A stretch of DNA of 64,000 bases. It comes from Ophiodon elongatus. Lineage: Eukaryota; Chordata; Actinopteri; Perciformes; Hexagrammidae. The DNA lies in the NCBI GenBank assembly GCA_016806645.1, contig JACSYO010002128.1:4093434-4157433 (forward strand), given 5' to 3'. Shown piece after piece: positions 11,401-24,200 of this stretch. The number at the start of each line of letters is the position of its first letter. Position 1 is the first letter of the stretch. The position numbers and the translations under genes were made by a program. Under the pieces are notes generated by a model that worked only from the letters and a program-made list of their open reading frames with translations, did no database searches and was not told the origin of the DNA.

Positions 11401-13699
11401 GGTTAAACGACCCTTTAAAGTCATGCAAAGGGAAGGCTTAATGGAATAATAAAATCAATCCCTGTTGTAAAATAAGAACACACATCATCTTGTAGGTAAG
11501 GTATTACTATGTTTGTAACATGCAGAAGTTACAAAGCACATATTTTGAGGTATCTACCACTATGTCCATGGCCATGTCAAATACTGGGCTGCAGTTCAGC
11601 TGGGCTACGCTTTAGGAGGTCGTCTTTAAACTTTTAAACTCTTCTTATTTGCTCCTACAGCTCCACCTACTGGTCGTCATAGAGGCTCTCCGCACTCAGA
11701 CAGCCCACCTCCTACAATCTTCACTATGGGTTCTCAATCCAGAGGAAACACTCCTCCTGATACCACAGTGCCAAGGATGTTCTCAGGTAGTTGTTCTTTC
11801 TACACTGAATATTAACTCACTGTTGAGTGAATTTAAATAATTTAGAATTATTATTATTATTTAGAATTTAAATAATCTAAAGCAAAACACAAGCACTGAG
11901 AGCAGTTTTTAACCAGGTAACATTTGAGATAAACCATTTGAACATTGTGCAGGTATAAGAACTGTGACTATAATTTTTTTTACATTCAAGTTTTTGAATC
12001 AATATATTAATATTAATAAAATGACAAATAATAAAAGCCGCCAGCTTTTTTAAAAACCTAAAACACGTCATCCGTTACTCCTATGCTCTCTTCATTACTC
12101 TTATTTCTGCTGTTCAGGGTTCAGCTGTATTTGTCTTTGATTGATTTGCAGGCTCCCCCAGCTACATTAACTCAGCCTGGCTACTGAACAGTCGCCTTCT
12201 CCAGGGAGGAAGCCGTAGAAACAGTGAGACTGAAGCTATGGACGCTACTCCACACAGCAATCTGGTCTTTCACCCTCCAGAGCTTCCGGAAGAAACCCTG
12301 ATGGAGGTACAGACGAATACTATGATGATACTTTGAGTTGAACCCTCTGGGTTATTTTGAAATTACAGACCTTTGCAGATGAACATTAAATAGACAAATT
12401 GAGATTCCACATGAACAGTTTCAGAATTGACAGTATTTGTTGTCTTCACAGCAGGCTCACACAGATGAACTGAATGAACTGCGTTTCACCTTGGCTTTTG
12501 TCCACTGTGTCATGGAATTGGCTTTGTCTAAGGACTCAGGACTGGATGCCATCAGCAGTCCTGACGTCTCCTTTCTAGAGCAGAGCTTGGTGACCGATCA
12601 GATCAGCCTTCTGAGTAGAGAATGGAGGTGAGAGGCTTTTTACTTTTTCTCAACTTGTACAATAGCTCCCTTCTCTCACAAATCTGCTTGGAGATGACTG
12701 CTGTTTCTTATGTGTGTATTCCAGCTATGCAGAGCAGTTAGTGTTGTACATGAAGGCTGAAGAGTTTCTGTCATCAGCACTGCACACTGCTAAAGAAACT
12801 ATCAAAAAAGGCCAACTCCTTCCCTCTTCAACAGTCAAACAAGGTGAGACCATTGACCTCTATTTCTTCTCCTTTTGTAGACTTGAAAGATGTCTGTGAA
12901 ATGGTTGTAGTTTGTAGACTTTCAGGAAGAACAAGAGCTTTCGGGTGTTATGGTCTCCAAAAATATGAAAGCATTCAAATTTCAAAGAGAGCAGTTTGTT
13001 CCATCCAGGTAGTCTAACTGAATGAGAATTGGCATTCCAGGTTGAAGCGTGATAACAAGGGTCTGTTTGTATTTTTTAGGATAATGACATACTATATTTC
13101 CTTTGTGCAGTGATAAGGAAGCTGAATGAATTGTACAAGAGCTGTGTAACATACTGTCGCACTCTCAACCATCGCCTGCAGACATTCTTGCTTGACAAAC
13201 AAAAGCTTATGGACCGCTTCAATGGACTCACAGCAGAGAAGCTCATCTACAGCCACACTGTGCACATGGTGAGCTCACCTCACAGCATGCGATGTTGATA
13301 TTCACTTTATTAAGATTAATTCCAGCATATATCCAGTATGCATCTTTATCTTAGCCTTAATGTGTCTGTTCTTACTGCATTCAGGTACAGTGTGCTGCCC
13401 TAGATGAGATGTTCCACTATGGCACAACATCAGTCCAGCGTTACCACAAAGCCCTTTTGCTGATGGAGGGTCTGTCCCGAATCATAACAGAGCAGAAGGA
13501 CATCGACAGCATAGATAAATGTATGTGGCAGCACTATGACACACAAACCAGCAGATAGTAGTTTAAAACAATAGGAATGGATTCCTCGTGTGATCTTGCC
13601 TAGGACGTGACTAGATTTTATTCTAATCTGAATTTTTCCATATCTCTGTTCTCAGGTAAGCAGTGTATCGAGCGACGCCTTTCGGCTATGCAGACTTAG
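1994..13699 (+). CDS. ulk1: Unc-51-like autophagy-activating kinase 1 (27 coding exons, 914 aa)
   Basis: Serine/threonine kinase that starts autophagy. With ATG13, RB1CC1/FIP200 and ATG101 it forms the complex that AMPK activates and mTORC1 represses, phosphorylating BECN1, ATG14 and others in the cytosol and at the phagophore. The joined exons encode an N-terminal kinase domain (about residues 9-271), a Ser/Pro-rich disordered middle and a C-terminal EAT/tandem-MIT domain (about 700-914). The N-terminus (METVGKFEF) and the glycine loop LIGHGAFAVVF fit ULK1 better than ULK2, and ep400 as neighbour supports ULK1. Teleosts can carry two ulk1 copies; which one this is cannot be decided. It is about 135 residues shorter than human ULK1, mainly in the middle region. 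The start at 1994 is the first in-frame ATG of the kinase exon; the stop is TAG at 13697-13699. All exon phases agree. Confidence 0.95.
4870..5195. repeat. Dispersed teleost repeat in a ulk1 intron
   Basis: AT-rich block with words such as ACAATTATTTTCATTATTAA, ACAATTTCCCAAAACCCAAA and ATCATAGAAGACTAGAAA. These are diverged forms of a repeat I recognise from many percomorph introns. It has no coding capacity and is decayed. Boundaries are approximate and the family name is not known to me. Confidence 0.5.
8513..11786 (+). other. ulk1: ulk1 Ser/Pro-rich regulatory region (coding exons 12-21)
   Basis: Exons: 8513-8601, 8764-8920, 9013-9073, 9487-9576, 9784-9909, 10012-10142, 10444-10544, 10828-10949, 11182-11297, 11661-11786. 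This disordered stretch carries regulatory phosphosites in the family. A LIR motif, YVMV at 353-356 (human FVMV), keeps the acidic residues before it, so binding to LC3/GABARAP is likely conserved. PIPVPTQIQNYQR and RSLSTGRLSDMLLKAAFG are the most conserved islands. The segment around the mTORC1 site reads FTMGSQSRGNTPP, so the proline after the serine (human GSPP) is gone. The intron 9910-10011 begins with GC rather than GT. Confidence 0.88.
12152..13699 (+). other. ulk1: ulk1 C-terminal EAT/tandem-MIT exons (coding exons 22-27)
   Basis: Exons: 12152-12306, 12452-12627, 12725-12843, 13111-13268, 13385-13520, 13656-13699. They start at the PPELPEETLMEQ motif that opens the conserved C-terminal domain and contain VTDQISLLSREW, AEQLVLYMKAEEFL, LDKQKLMDRFNGLTAEKLI and CIERRLSA. 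This domain binds ATG13 and membranes in ULK1/2. The acceptor of the second exon has two CAG triplets in a row, so forms with or without one glutamine are possible. Confidence 0.92.
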
Positions 13700-14760
13700 A
13701 AGTGGTCATGGGCTCTACAACTACGTCCACACCAACTGCATTATCCGGTCTCATTCATCTGCCCTAAATGTAGATGGATCCTCCTAGATTGTCAATACAC
13801 ACAAGCACTTTGTTCTGTCTTAAGGGAAATGACCACTGGAGCATCTGCTCTTATCCCACCTGCCAGTCTGTAATCTTTACATAAATGCACAAAAAGACTG
13901 AAAGTCCTGTTTTGGACAAGTTCTAGAAGACAGATTGTGTCATGATTGTTTGAATACTTTGATCAGGTGTATTGTTCACAGTATTTGTTTTGTTTCGTTA
14001 CAGACTTAATATGTGAGTGTGTTATTTTGTGTTTTGCACATAGAATAATCAGATTAAATAATAACTGATTTTAAATGTGTTGTACTTGAAGTAAATGTTA
14101 TTTAGCTGTTTTCTGTATTTGAAGGGTTGGTGTTATGTGTACTGTAAAAGTTCACCGGCCAACAGGAGTCAGAATAGTTTGGATGAGATGACCAAATGTG
14201 TAGCAGTAATATGAAAACGGTGCCTGTTTTTTTATTACATTGTTCATCCCACCAGAGTACTGGATGTAAAGGTAATGAAAGTATATCTTGACCTCATACA
14301 GAATGATTGTCTTATAGTCATATAGACTTACATCACAGACTGCAATAAGTATATTTTGATTTTTGAATGAGATTTTTGTTTAACTGATCCAACAATGCCC
14401 TCCGTTCGTGGTGATGTACTCAATTGTGTACTATCATTAACTGCATGCCACTTTGCTTTTTTTTTTCTCTGCTGTTTCTTTTTGCATATGTGTGCACATT
14501 AGTTTATTTCCCCTAGCTGTTTGGATTAATGGAAAAATAATGTTAATTTGTGAATATATTTGTACACGATTTTGCGACAGTTCGCTAGTTTATTACAATT
14601 AAATATTCAATATATTTCTGAAAATGTTTGCGTTGGAACGAAAGTTTGTTAAAGTTGATCAAATTGTCTTTTCTACTTGTTTTTATGACTGCCAGTCAAA
14701 TTTGCCAAAATAAATTGTTAAGCACTGTGTGATGAAAATAAATAATATTTATTGACAAAA
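13700..14760 (+). terminator. ulk1: ulk1 3' UTR and poly(A) signals
   Basis: AT-rich sequence after the ulk1 stop with no further coding exons. Two AATAAA hexamers at 14709-14714 and 14737-14742 are the most likely cleavage signals, giving a 3' UTR of about 1.05 kb. No gene lies between here and ep400. Confidence 0.65.
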
Positions 14761-14934
14761 CTATGAATTCTCTTCAAGTTTGTTTTACTTCAGTAACGTT
14801 ACACCTTAGTTTACCATCACATATGTAATTTTTCATTAAATTTATACATTATCCTGACTTCACACATCTCCAAATACTATATTCAATAGGTGCGTTAATC
14901 AGTTTCTAAGGAATAAACCAGAATAATAGTTTCA

Positions 14935-15149
14935 TGGTTTCCCCACTTCCTGGAGACGGAACTACATCCGGGTCACTCAAAAGGTTGCTGCCGTCGCCAT
15001 GTTGGTGAATGAAATTAGCTCCAAAACATTGAGTAGCCGCTAGCAATATCGATATTTTATTTTCTCGCGGACTAACATTTGTTACAGCATGTGACTCATT
15101 ACAAACATGACTTAGGATTTATGAAACTACCGCAGAAGTCCCGTTCCCT
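14935..15149 (+). promoter_or_regulatory. ep400: ep400 promoter and untranslated first exon
   Basis: CpG-containing stretch about 200 bp after the ulk1 poly(A) signals. It has an ETS-type core (ACTTCCTGG, 14945-14953) and a YY1-type motif (CGCCATGTTGG, 14995-15005), a common pair in TATA-less housekeeping promoters. A donor (CCCT|GTAAGT) at 15149/15150 fits the end of a non-coding first exon, spliced to the acceptor at 16607. The intron start holds many short palindromic words (AACGTTA, GCTAGC). Confidence 0.55.
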
Positions 15150-16607
15150 GTAAGTAACACCGTTGAGGTGATTAAAATGTATTTGTTCATCGGAAGCTGG
15201 CCTGCTAGCAATAACAAGCTAACATCGTTAGCATTGGCTAGCACGCGTCCCGCAGAAAGGGTCCTTGTAATTGCTGAAATGACACAGACAGCATGATTGT
15301 TGATGTTACATTTTAGTATGTGTAGACTAATATGACTGTATTTATCACCCAGCCCCTAGTCCACACCTAATTGTTTGTAAAATCACGGGTTTTCATGTCT
15401 TATTGTAATGCTACCAACAAGCTAGCGTTAGCTAACGTTATCCCCCGGAAAGGGACGTTAACGTCGTAACACAATATGAAAATGTAAACGTTGGCCATAA
15501 ACTAACGCTTTATGTGGGTAAATATGTATTGTGGTGTAAAAACGACTAACGTTAGTCTAAAACTATCTCAAGAGGGTCTCATCGCTCTCACGTTAATTTA
15601 ACTGTAATGGACCAACAGTAACAAATCACCCAAATCGGTGTATTATCACCTTTGTTTGCTGTGCAGGTAAACCAGATCTACCCCGTCACTTCCATCACAG
15701 GACAACTGGCGATAGAGATATGTTGTCTGGCACACACGTAAAAGTGCACATTACGCTAGATGTATATACCCCAGTGTAAAGATAGTTGTAGCTATGTTAT
15801 ACGTTGAAGATGTAATTTAACAACATTAGCTGCTTGTAAGGTGTATGGACTGGTCTTAAAGATGACAGCCCTTCCATACTTTGTTATTAAAGCATAGCTG
15901 TACCCAACGATCACATTCTAATGTGTCAAGTGTGTAGCTGTCAAGTGTACTGATCACAATATGCCCTCTTTTTCTACATTACATTTATTTAAATGAAAAT
16001 GGACCTCTATATGTGTGTATTTAAGGTTACCAGTTTAATACTAGAAGTGGGTGATGTGTAAAGAATCCTAGATGTATGCAATTTTATATCAATATATTGA
16101 TATATATCATGATTTAGTTCATGTTTTGTTGAATCATCTGAGAAATAGGATATAAAATAACTAAGTACAGGAATAATTCAGTAAATTGTATACCTGTCAA
16201 ATAAAGAAACAACACAATCATCACAATAATGTAAAATGAAAAGAAAATACAATATTTCCATAAAGCACAACTGCTTATTATGCTGCAATATCGCTGGCAA
16301 TAACCTAATGCATCCAGAGATGTTAAAGGGAATTGCATAGGTATAAACGGTATGGCATAATCTGACACATTACAAATGCATATTTTCTTTTATGCTATTT
16401 AAAGAGAACACTGTTTAAATTACAATTCATTAAGATGTTTGAAATCTGAGACCAACTTCGATTTATTATAGTTATGTAACAATATGTTCTTAATTCATGC
16501 CATACTTTGGTGACTTACCAGACAAAGCCTGCTGACCACTGCTTCTTTGGGTCACATTCGATAGTTAAAATCACTTACTGTTGTGCTTTGCTGTGCCCTT
16601 TCCACAG
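15150..16607 (+). other. ep400: ep400 intron 1
   Basis: First intron, ending at the acceptor TTCCACAG. The 5' part (about 15180-15570) is CpG-rich, with clustered short palindromes such as GACTAACGTTAGTC (15544-15557). The 3' part is AT-rich, and 16080-16380 may be a decayed dispersed repeat (AT-rich, TATCAATATATTGATATAT). No gene seen. Confidence 0.5.
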
Positions 16608-16642
16608 ATTATTGTGTTTAGACATAGTAACAGTGTCACGCA

Positions 16643-19600
16643 ATGCAACATGGAAGTGGATCACAGAATATGCAACGACAGCTTCAGAGATCCAAGTCTG
16701 TCAGTGGGGCTGAAGCAGAGGAGCAACAGCAGCAGCCCACCATGGCAGTCACACAGCAAGCTACAGTTAACCATCCTCAATCTCCTGTGACCACATTTTC
16801 CTCTGCTGCCAGCCCTTCAGCCCCCCAGTCACCTAATTATCAGATAATCATGAGTCGTAGCCCAGTCACTGGCCAGAACATGAACATCACATTACAAAAT
16901 GTGGGACAGATGGTGACTGGTAACCAGCAGATCACCCTAACCCCACTTCCCATCCAGAACCCAGCATCCCCTGGATTCCAGCATTCTACACCTCAGTGGA
17001 GGTTTGAGCATGCTCCATCCTCCTACATCCAGGTCACCTCACCTGTGCCCCAACCCATGCAGCCCCAAAGTCCCACCCAGCACAGCCCAGTCCCTCTGCA
17101 AGGTGTGACAAGGCCAGGAGCACCTGCAACAACATTGGGTGTGTGTGGACAGAGTCCAACACGATTTGTTGAAGCTGGTATGATAGTGCGGCAAATCAGT
17201 TTGAGCAGTCCTTCGGGAAGTGGCCACTTTGTTTACCAGGAAGGGACAGGACTGGCCCAGATTGCCCCAGCCACACCTGGCCAGATACAGCTGGCCTCTC
17301 CAGGAATACCAGGCTCTGTGAGGGAACGCCGACTCTCTCAGCCTCACTCACAAACTGGGGGCACCATCCACCACCTCGGACCTCAAAGTCCTGTGGCTAC
17401 CGGTACTGCTCTCCCCACTCTGGGCAGTCCTGGTCACATCACCACTTCCAACCTACCTCCACAGATTAGCAGTATCATTCAAGGGCAGCTGGCACGCCCT
17501 ATGATATTTGAGAAGACACAGCAGGGTGTGGTTGCTGGAGTAGGAACCACAACCACAGCATCATTCAGCATACCCTCCTCCATCACAATGTCTAGCCCAT
17601 CCCTCACCAGTCCACACCAAGGGATCCTCAACAATCCTCTTGCACCCAACAGCATGGCTGTGGCCACTATGAAGAAACAGGTTCCTAAGAGGTTAGAGGA
17701 AATTGCTCCTTCTACTCCAGAGATTGCCCAGCTGAGAAAGCTGTGCTTGGAGCACCACACCAAGAAGATGGATAGCCTGAAAGAAGTGTTCAAAGAATAC
17801 CTGATTGAGCTTTTCTTTCTGCAGCACCTCCAAGGGAACATGATGGACTATGTTGCTTTTAAGAAAAAGCCCTGTGTTCCTCTGTATACTTACTTGAGAC
17901 AAAATGACTTGGATCTTGAAGATGAAGAGGAAGAAGAAGAACAATCGGAGGTTATTAATGATGAGGTATTACATTGGCTAGTTCTTATTGTGAAATCAAG
18001 TGGGAATTTTAGAATTAGAAAACTGTATGTTCGTGTCATCTAATGAAAATAGTTAATTCTTTAAATCCATGCCTTTTTCAGGTTAAGGTTGGTACTGGAA
18101 AGGATGGCCAAGCAGTGACGCCAGTTGCCATAGCAACACAGCTTCCTCCCAATGTTTCTGCAGCTTTCTCTGTTCAGCAACAGTTTCAGGTGATAGAGGC
18201 AACACTTCTTTGAGCACTTAGAAACAATACATAGTTTTATTGTAATTTCTAAAAATCTATTTAGAATCTCTATTGCTAATTCCTTGAGAGGTTGTTTTTG
18301 CAGGGACATCAAGTTACTTCTGGTGGCACCATGACAAACCCTGGAGACATGGATGCCTTTAAGAGGCAACAGGCTATCTTGCAAGCAGGTAGGGCAAGGA
18401 TCGTAGACTCCGGTCTCTTCTGTTGCTTTGTTTCCTCCCTGTTTGCTTTATTTTCTGTTTGTTTTCTTTTTTCCCTCTAATTGCTTCTGCTTTTAGATAT
18501 TTGGCACCCTCTACTAGCGCTCTGTGTTGAAGTCTTAACCCGAGGAAGGAGAGGTGACCTGTACGGTCTTCCGACGGTCATTGCTCTGTGCCGTGTGCTT
18601 TTTTTGCGTTATGAGGGTATTGTGTGTTTTAAATCCCAGATCAGGCTAAGAGGTCCCGGATTGACGTTGGTCGCCATGGGCTGATTTTCCAGCATCCTGG
18701 TGTAGCTCTAGGATCACCTGGCGTTCCACTCCAGCAGCTTATGCCAACTGCGCAAGGTAGGAGTGCTACTACCAGGCCGTTCTGTGTTCTGTTCGATGCT
18801 GCTGGACGATTCCCCTTCCTCAAACTAAGGAGATTTTAAAAAGTGAATCACAACATTCCTCTTCGACAAACTTCAAGCAGCATCAACAAACAGATCTTCA
18901 TCCATCTGCTGGATTTCTCAGCAGTCCTCAGGAAGTTCAGGCTTAGCTGTACCAACACCATCTCTCTCTATCAGGATAAATGGGGAAGAAGACTATTGAA
19001 GTCTGAAGAAGAGTAGCCACCCAATGGGAAGATGCCATGTCTTATGATTTTCCTTTTTTGTTTTAACTATTGATCACCCGTCGTTATTCATCTCTTCTTT
19101 TCGGAAGTTTATTCCTGTTAGTCATCTTTATTTGGACAGACCTTCCCGTGCTGATGGATTTTCATCTTTTTTGGAGGTGGATCACAGAATAACTTCACTT
19201 TCCAATGGGTTTTGCTTGTTTTCCCATTTTATGAAACCACGTGTCATGCTTCCTTTTGGTTTCCCATTGTCATTCCTTCACTAGTCCTTTACTCTCCGAT
19301 TGTCCGTCCTTGCATCATCAACAGGGATTCAAAATCATCAATCTTAAATTCATACGTTACATCTTCAAGAGTGTCTTTTATTTATCTCATGTTCACATTT
19401 AGTTGATTTCCTTCCATGTTATTTCATGGCATTTTGTTCTTACTTGGCTTCTTTCCCTCAGTCTAAGTAGGAGGGGAATCATGTCGAGGATTTGCGTTCA
19501 CGGCACAGGTTTTTGCGATTGTGTGGGTGTGTCAGGGCCAGGTGTTGATGACGTCTAGGCAAGGTGGTGTGACGTGCAGGGAGGTAAGGCAGGTGCTGCT

Positions 19601-21223
19601 TTAGTGTGCACAGCTCCGCTCAGGCCTGCTGTCTGCAAGACCCCATGTGTGTCCTTTTGCTCACCTCTGTGCTTTGTCGCTATGTGAGGCACCCAGATGC
19701 CTTGGTTACCGCTAGAATGACATTGCTTCATGCATGCCAAACATATGGTGTTTCTGTGCGTGTCCGCTCTATATTTTTATTTCCCCTTTCTTCTCCCTGT
19801 CTCTTTATTATAATAAGTAATTTTTTTCATTTTCCTTTGTAACATTTCTATTCTTCCTCTAAAACCCTCTCTTATTGCATGTCTAAGTTTTGATGTTTTT
19901 AACCATATTCTCAACATTTGAAATGCAATATTTTGGTTTTGCATTTATCAAATTAGTATATTATTTGAGAGACATGTAGATTCTCACATTGATTTAATTT
20001 CTTCTGTAATCATTTTGCTGTATGACTCATTAGTTTCCGCTCTGATCATCAGGAAGTAGTACACTACTGTTGATTCATACAGTACTACAGTACATCTAGT
20101 TCAAGGTTCTCAGGAGCTCTAATAGCTGAAGCTCAAACTGTCATTTAATTATTTAAAAGTACTCTTTCATTATCTACCGATAGCTTAAAAAAATTAACTT
20201 GTATAAATGGGTCTCTCAAATGTATTTTAAGTGAAAGCTACAATTTAATGGCATTTCAAACCGGTTTATTCAAGCAACAGCACAAAAAGTGCTTTTACAA
20301 ACCACTTCACTTCCCTAAGATGACATGATTGTCAACTTGATTTTTACTGTCTTTCTTTGTGTTGCTTTCTTTACCACCCCCTTTTGTTTGTCCTATAATT
20401 TGGTTACTATGTGTACAGGCGGGATGCCGCCTACTCCTCAAGCGATCCAGATTGCAGGACAGAAGCAGAACCAGCAACAATACGACCCATCCAAGGGACC
20501 TCCAGTGCAGAATGCAGCCAGCTTGCACACCCCTCCTCCCCAGCTGCCCAGTCGGTTGCCCCAAAGCTCCCTTCCTATGGCAGGCCTGTCCATGACACTC
20601 TCTCATCAGGCTCTGTTAGTGGAAAACACAGCTCAGCCTGGTGGTCTGCTCCAGGCACAAGTGAAGGTGCAGACAGGTGGGCCTGTCATGGCCACAATAA
20701 ACCCCCACACACAGCTCCAGGCCCAACTGCAGCAGCAGATGCAGCCAGGTCTTCATCTCCAGTTGCAGCCCCAGCAGCAACAATCCCAGGCCATACTACA
20801 GTCAGGACAAGCGGTCAGTCTACCTGAAACCATGCAGATACAGTTTTCATGTGTTTTTATGACTAACTGGTGATACTGCAAATTTACCTAATAAGAATGT
20901 TGTTTTCCTCTCTTTTATTATAGACGGTGGCACTTGCTCGCCCTGGTACTGATGCAAACCAGCCAGTTCAGAGGATTATGACCAACTCGATATCCATGAC
21001 ATCCATTTCTCCTGCTCCACTCTCTCTTCCCAATTCTGTTCCAACCCCCCATACTGCAAGTCCGCTCCGCCCTCTTGGCTCTAACATCAACCCAAGCACC
21101 CAGTCCAAACTGACTGGAACCAACGGTATATCTGCAGTAAAAATTGGTGGCTTTGGTCAAAGTGCGGCCATGCAGTCCTCACAGGAGGGTTCTCAAGATA
21201 AACAAGTTGAGCAGGCCAAACTG
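16643..21223 (+). other. ep400: ep400 N-terminal region (coding exons 1-6)
   Basis: Exons: 16643-17965, 18082-18189, 18304-18388, 18640-18756, 20419-20813, 20924-21223 (residues 1-776). The first exon alone encodes 441 residues. It has many SP/TP dipeptides, the conserved stretches GGTIHHLGPQSP and NLPPQISSIIQGQL, then LKEVFKEYLIELFFLQHLQG and an acidic run DLEDEEEEEEQSEVINDEV, both very like human EP400. Exon 4 encodes the IFQHPG...VPLQQLMPTAQG stretch and exon 5 begins GGMPPTPQA. The 1.66 kb intron 18757-20418 holds no recognised gene. Confidence 0.9.
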
Positions 21224-24200
21224 GTGAGTTCCTAAAGCACACTTAGTTTGCAAATGGATGTCTGAAAATTATATTGCCTTGAGTAGATGCTGTTTCTTCA
21301 AAGGTCTTAAATACACTTATGTGTTGTGTGAATCTTCAATAATGTCTGCAGTTTTTTTATGAAAGTAAAGATGTATACTTTTAACTTTCTCATAGTTACT
21401 TTTAATGACATTTGATTAATAAGAATAATTGGCATACGGTTGTTGATAATGGCCATCGATGTCTGTTGTTGGTATTGTGTTTTGCTTTTGTGCATTGTGT
21501 TATATTTGAGTATGCTCATTGAGGTTTAACATTTGGGAGCAACTGAAACAAGGATAAATATTCTGGATTTCTATTTTGATGTAAAATGCTGTTTCTGTTT
21601 CCCAGGAGAGTCAAGTGCATCAGCGCATCTCTGAGCTAAGGAAGGAGGGCCAGTGGTCAGCCAGTAGGCTCCCAAAGCTTGTGGAAGCCTCACGTCCGAA
21701 GTCCCACTGGGACTATCTCCTGGAAGAGATGCAGTGGATGGCAGCTGACTTTGCCCAGGAGAGGAGATGGAAAGAGGCTGCTGCTAAGAAGGTATGGCAG
21801 AAATGGAATCACTCACAATGAGAAATGGGAAATCACACATCAGCACAACAAATGGAGTCGCTGCAGATACTAATGTTTTGTTGAAAGCCAAACTGTCTCA
21901 TGTGTCTCCGTTACAGCTTGTTCGCACATGTGCCCGTTACCATCAAGAGCAAAAGAAAAGTGAAGAGAGGTCAAAGAAAGAAAGGGAAATTCATCTTCGT
22001 CACATTTCCAGCACAATCGCCCGTGAGGTGGAATTCTTCTGGTCAAACATTGAGCAGGTATGTTTAGTTATTACATTTTCTTAATTATACAACGCTGTCA
22101 TGATTTACAAATACAAACAGTATTTTTTCCAGTTGTAATTAGGTATTTTTTCTGCCAGGTTGTGGAAATTAAACTCCAGTTTGAAATTTATGAGAAGAGG
22201 CTCAAAGCACTTAGTTTACAAAAAGCCTCAGCAAAAGGTACGTCACACTGAGCAGCTACCAAAAATAAAAATAAAAACATTTGCTTCATATCATGAGCTT
22301 TTACTTTCCCATCCATTGATTCCGGTTCAAAGCTAAACTGTGCCAGTCTAGCTCACTTTAAGTACTTTTTTAATAACCAGATTTTTGTAATTAATTTAAA
22401 TTACTTGTGTTTCAGTACCTGGTCAGTCTACAGGAGTCAAAGCTGAAAAAGAGGTAGGTGCTGCACTGACGATACAAATGCACATTTTCCATCCTATTTA
22501 TATTCTTTAATACATGTTTATTTTTATTTTTTCTAGGAGGTTGTGATTTCAGCTAAAAAAAGAAAATCAAGTTCGTCCTTGGTTGAACACGGTATGATAA
22601 TGATAATGTATACTGTTGCCTCTACTCTGTGTAATTATTCGCAGCTGTTCGTTATATGTCTTTTCTTTTGGTCACAGATGAAGAGAGCACCATAGAGGAA
22701 CAGGAGGCCATGGAGGGGGAAGCAGACCACAAAGCAGAGTTGGTTGACCTGGCCAAAGATGGTACATATATACTTAACTTCTCTGTTTATGCATATGTGG
22801 AGAGGCAGTAATATGGCTTATTCCCAAACCCCATTTGTGCACAACATACTACATATTCAGGTTATCAGCAAACTAGGCTTTGGTGGTATTAATTATTTTC
22901 ATAACGTGACATTACATTGGGGTACACAGCACATACTGACACTGTACGGCTGAAAGTCTTGCCTGAAGTTAACTTATCGTAACTGAATCTAGACAGTTTG
23001 TGTTCCTTTTTGTAACCTATTAGTTATTAGAGTTGGGTGTAAATTATTTTATGTTTCAAATCAATCTTCATTTGAATGAATCATTATCAATTCATAAAAT
23101 CAAGCTTTTAAAAAATGCTTTTTTCCATGGATGCGCACCTTTTTTAAATGTCTGTGTGTGACATTGTACATTAAATTATACAAGACAACTTTACCGCTCA
23201 TTTATTCTCTACAGATTGCTAACATATTGCTTACTTGGTTTATGTTATTTTTAGTAATTATGTTGCACACATTTGTTAACAAACCTGCTATACGCTACTG
23301 TTGCCCAAAATCGTGAGTTAAACACACGTTTGGTATTTATATTGTGAAAATATTCCTGGGTAATATATAATTTTCGTTTTTAAAAAATTTAAAATGATTA
23401 CACCATGTTTCACGCATTTGTTGCTTAGTTAAATATACCATTCAAGTACCAGAATATCTGTGAATATATCTGTATTGCTTGCTCTAATGCTTTTGTATTT
23501 GGCATTTAGCTGAGATGCCTCTTGATGCTTTGAAGAAGCAGTATGCTGGTGCCTACGTTGACAGCTTTGACTGGCCTCAGCCTAGTGATGAGGATGACAT
23601 GGAAGAGACTGAAGGTGCCTTTTGTAATTGGATAAATAAAATTGTCATGTTCATCCTCACAACTGTTTTATTGGTTTAGCAGTTGTGAATTATGTGATAA
23701 TTTGTGAAATAGTTGATATTCTTTATTTTTCAGAAGTGGAGTGTTCTACAAGCAGCTTAGCTGAGGCAGTGTTGATTGACTCCCTGCTTAGTGTGGACCA
23801 GTACCGTGGGGCTGATAAAGCCTCTTCCTCTGACTCTGATAAGAAGCCTGCTAAAGACATAGCTGAAGTGGCTGCTGCCACGGAGCTCATCCTGCCTAAG
23901 GGCAGCTTCAGGACCACTTCCTCTGTAAGACACACACACACACACACACACACAGATAAAAGAAAATCATGCCTTTTTTTATAATTAAAAAAAAATCGTT
24001 TATAATCTTTTATTTTACTAGACCCGCACCCCAGCTCCTTTTCTACTGCACGGGTCGCTGCGAGAGTATCAACAAATTGGTGTGGACTGGCTGGTAAACC
24101 TTCACAAGAAACACCTCAATGGCATCCTCGCTGATGAGACCGGCCTCGGCAAGACTGTACAGACAGTGGCTTACATGGCGCAATTAGCTGGCCAAGAGGG

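Noticed and set aside
17039..17841. Minus-strand open frames opposite the first large ep400 exon
   Set aside because: Shadows of a conserved + strand exon; no domain and no splice context.
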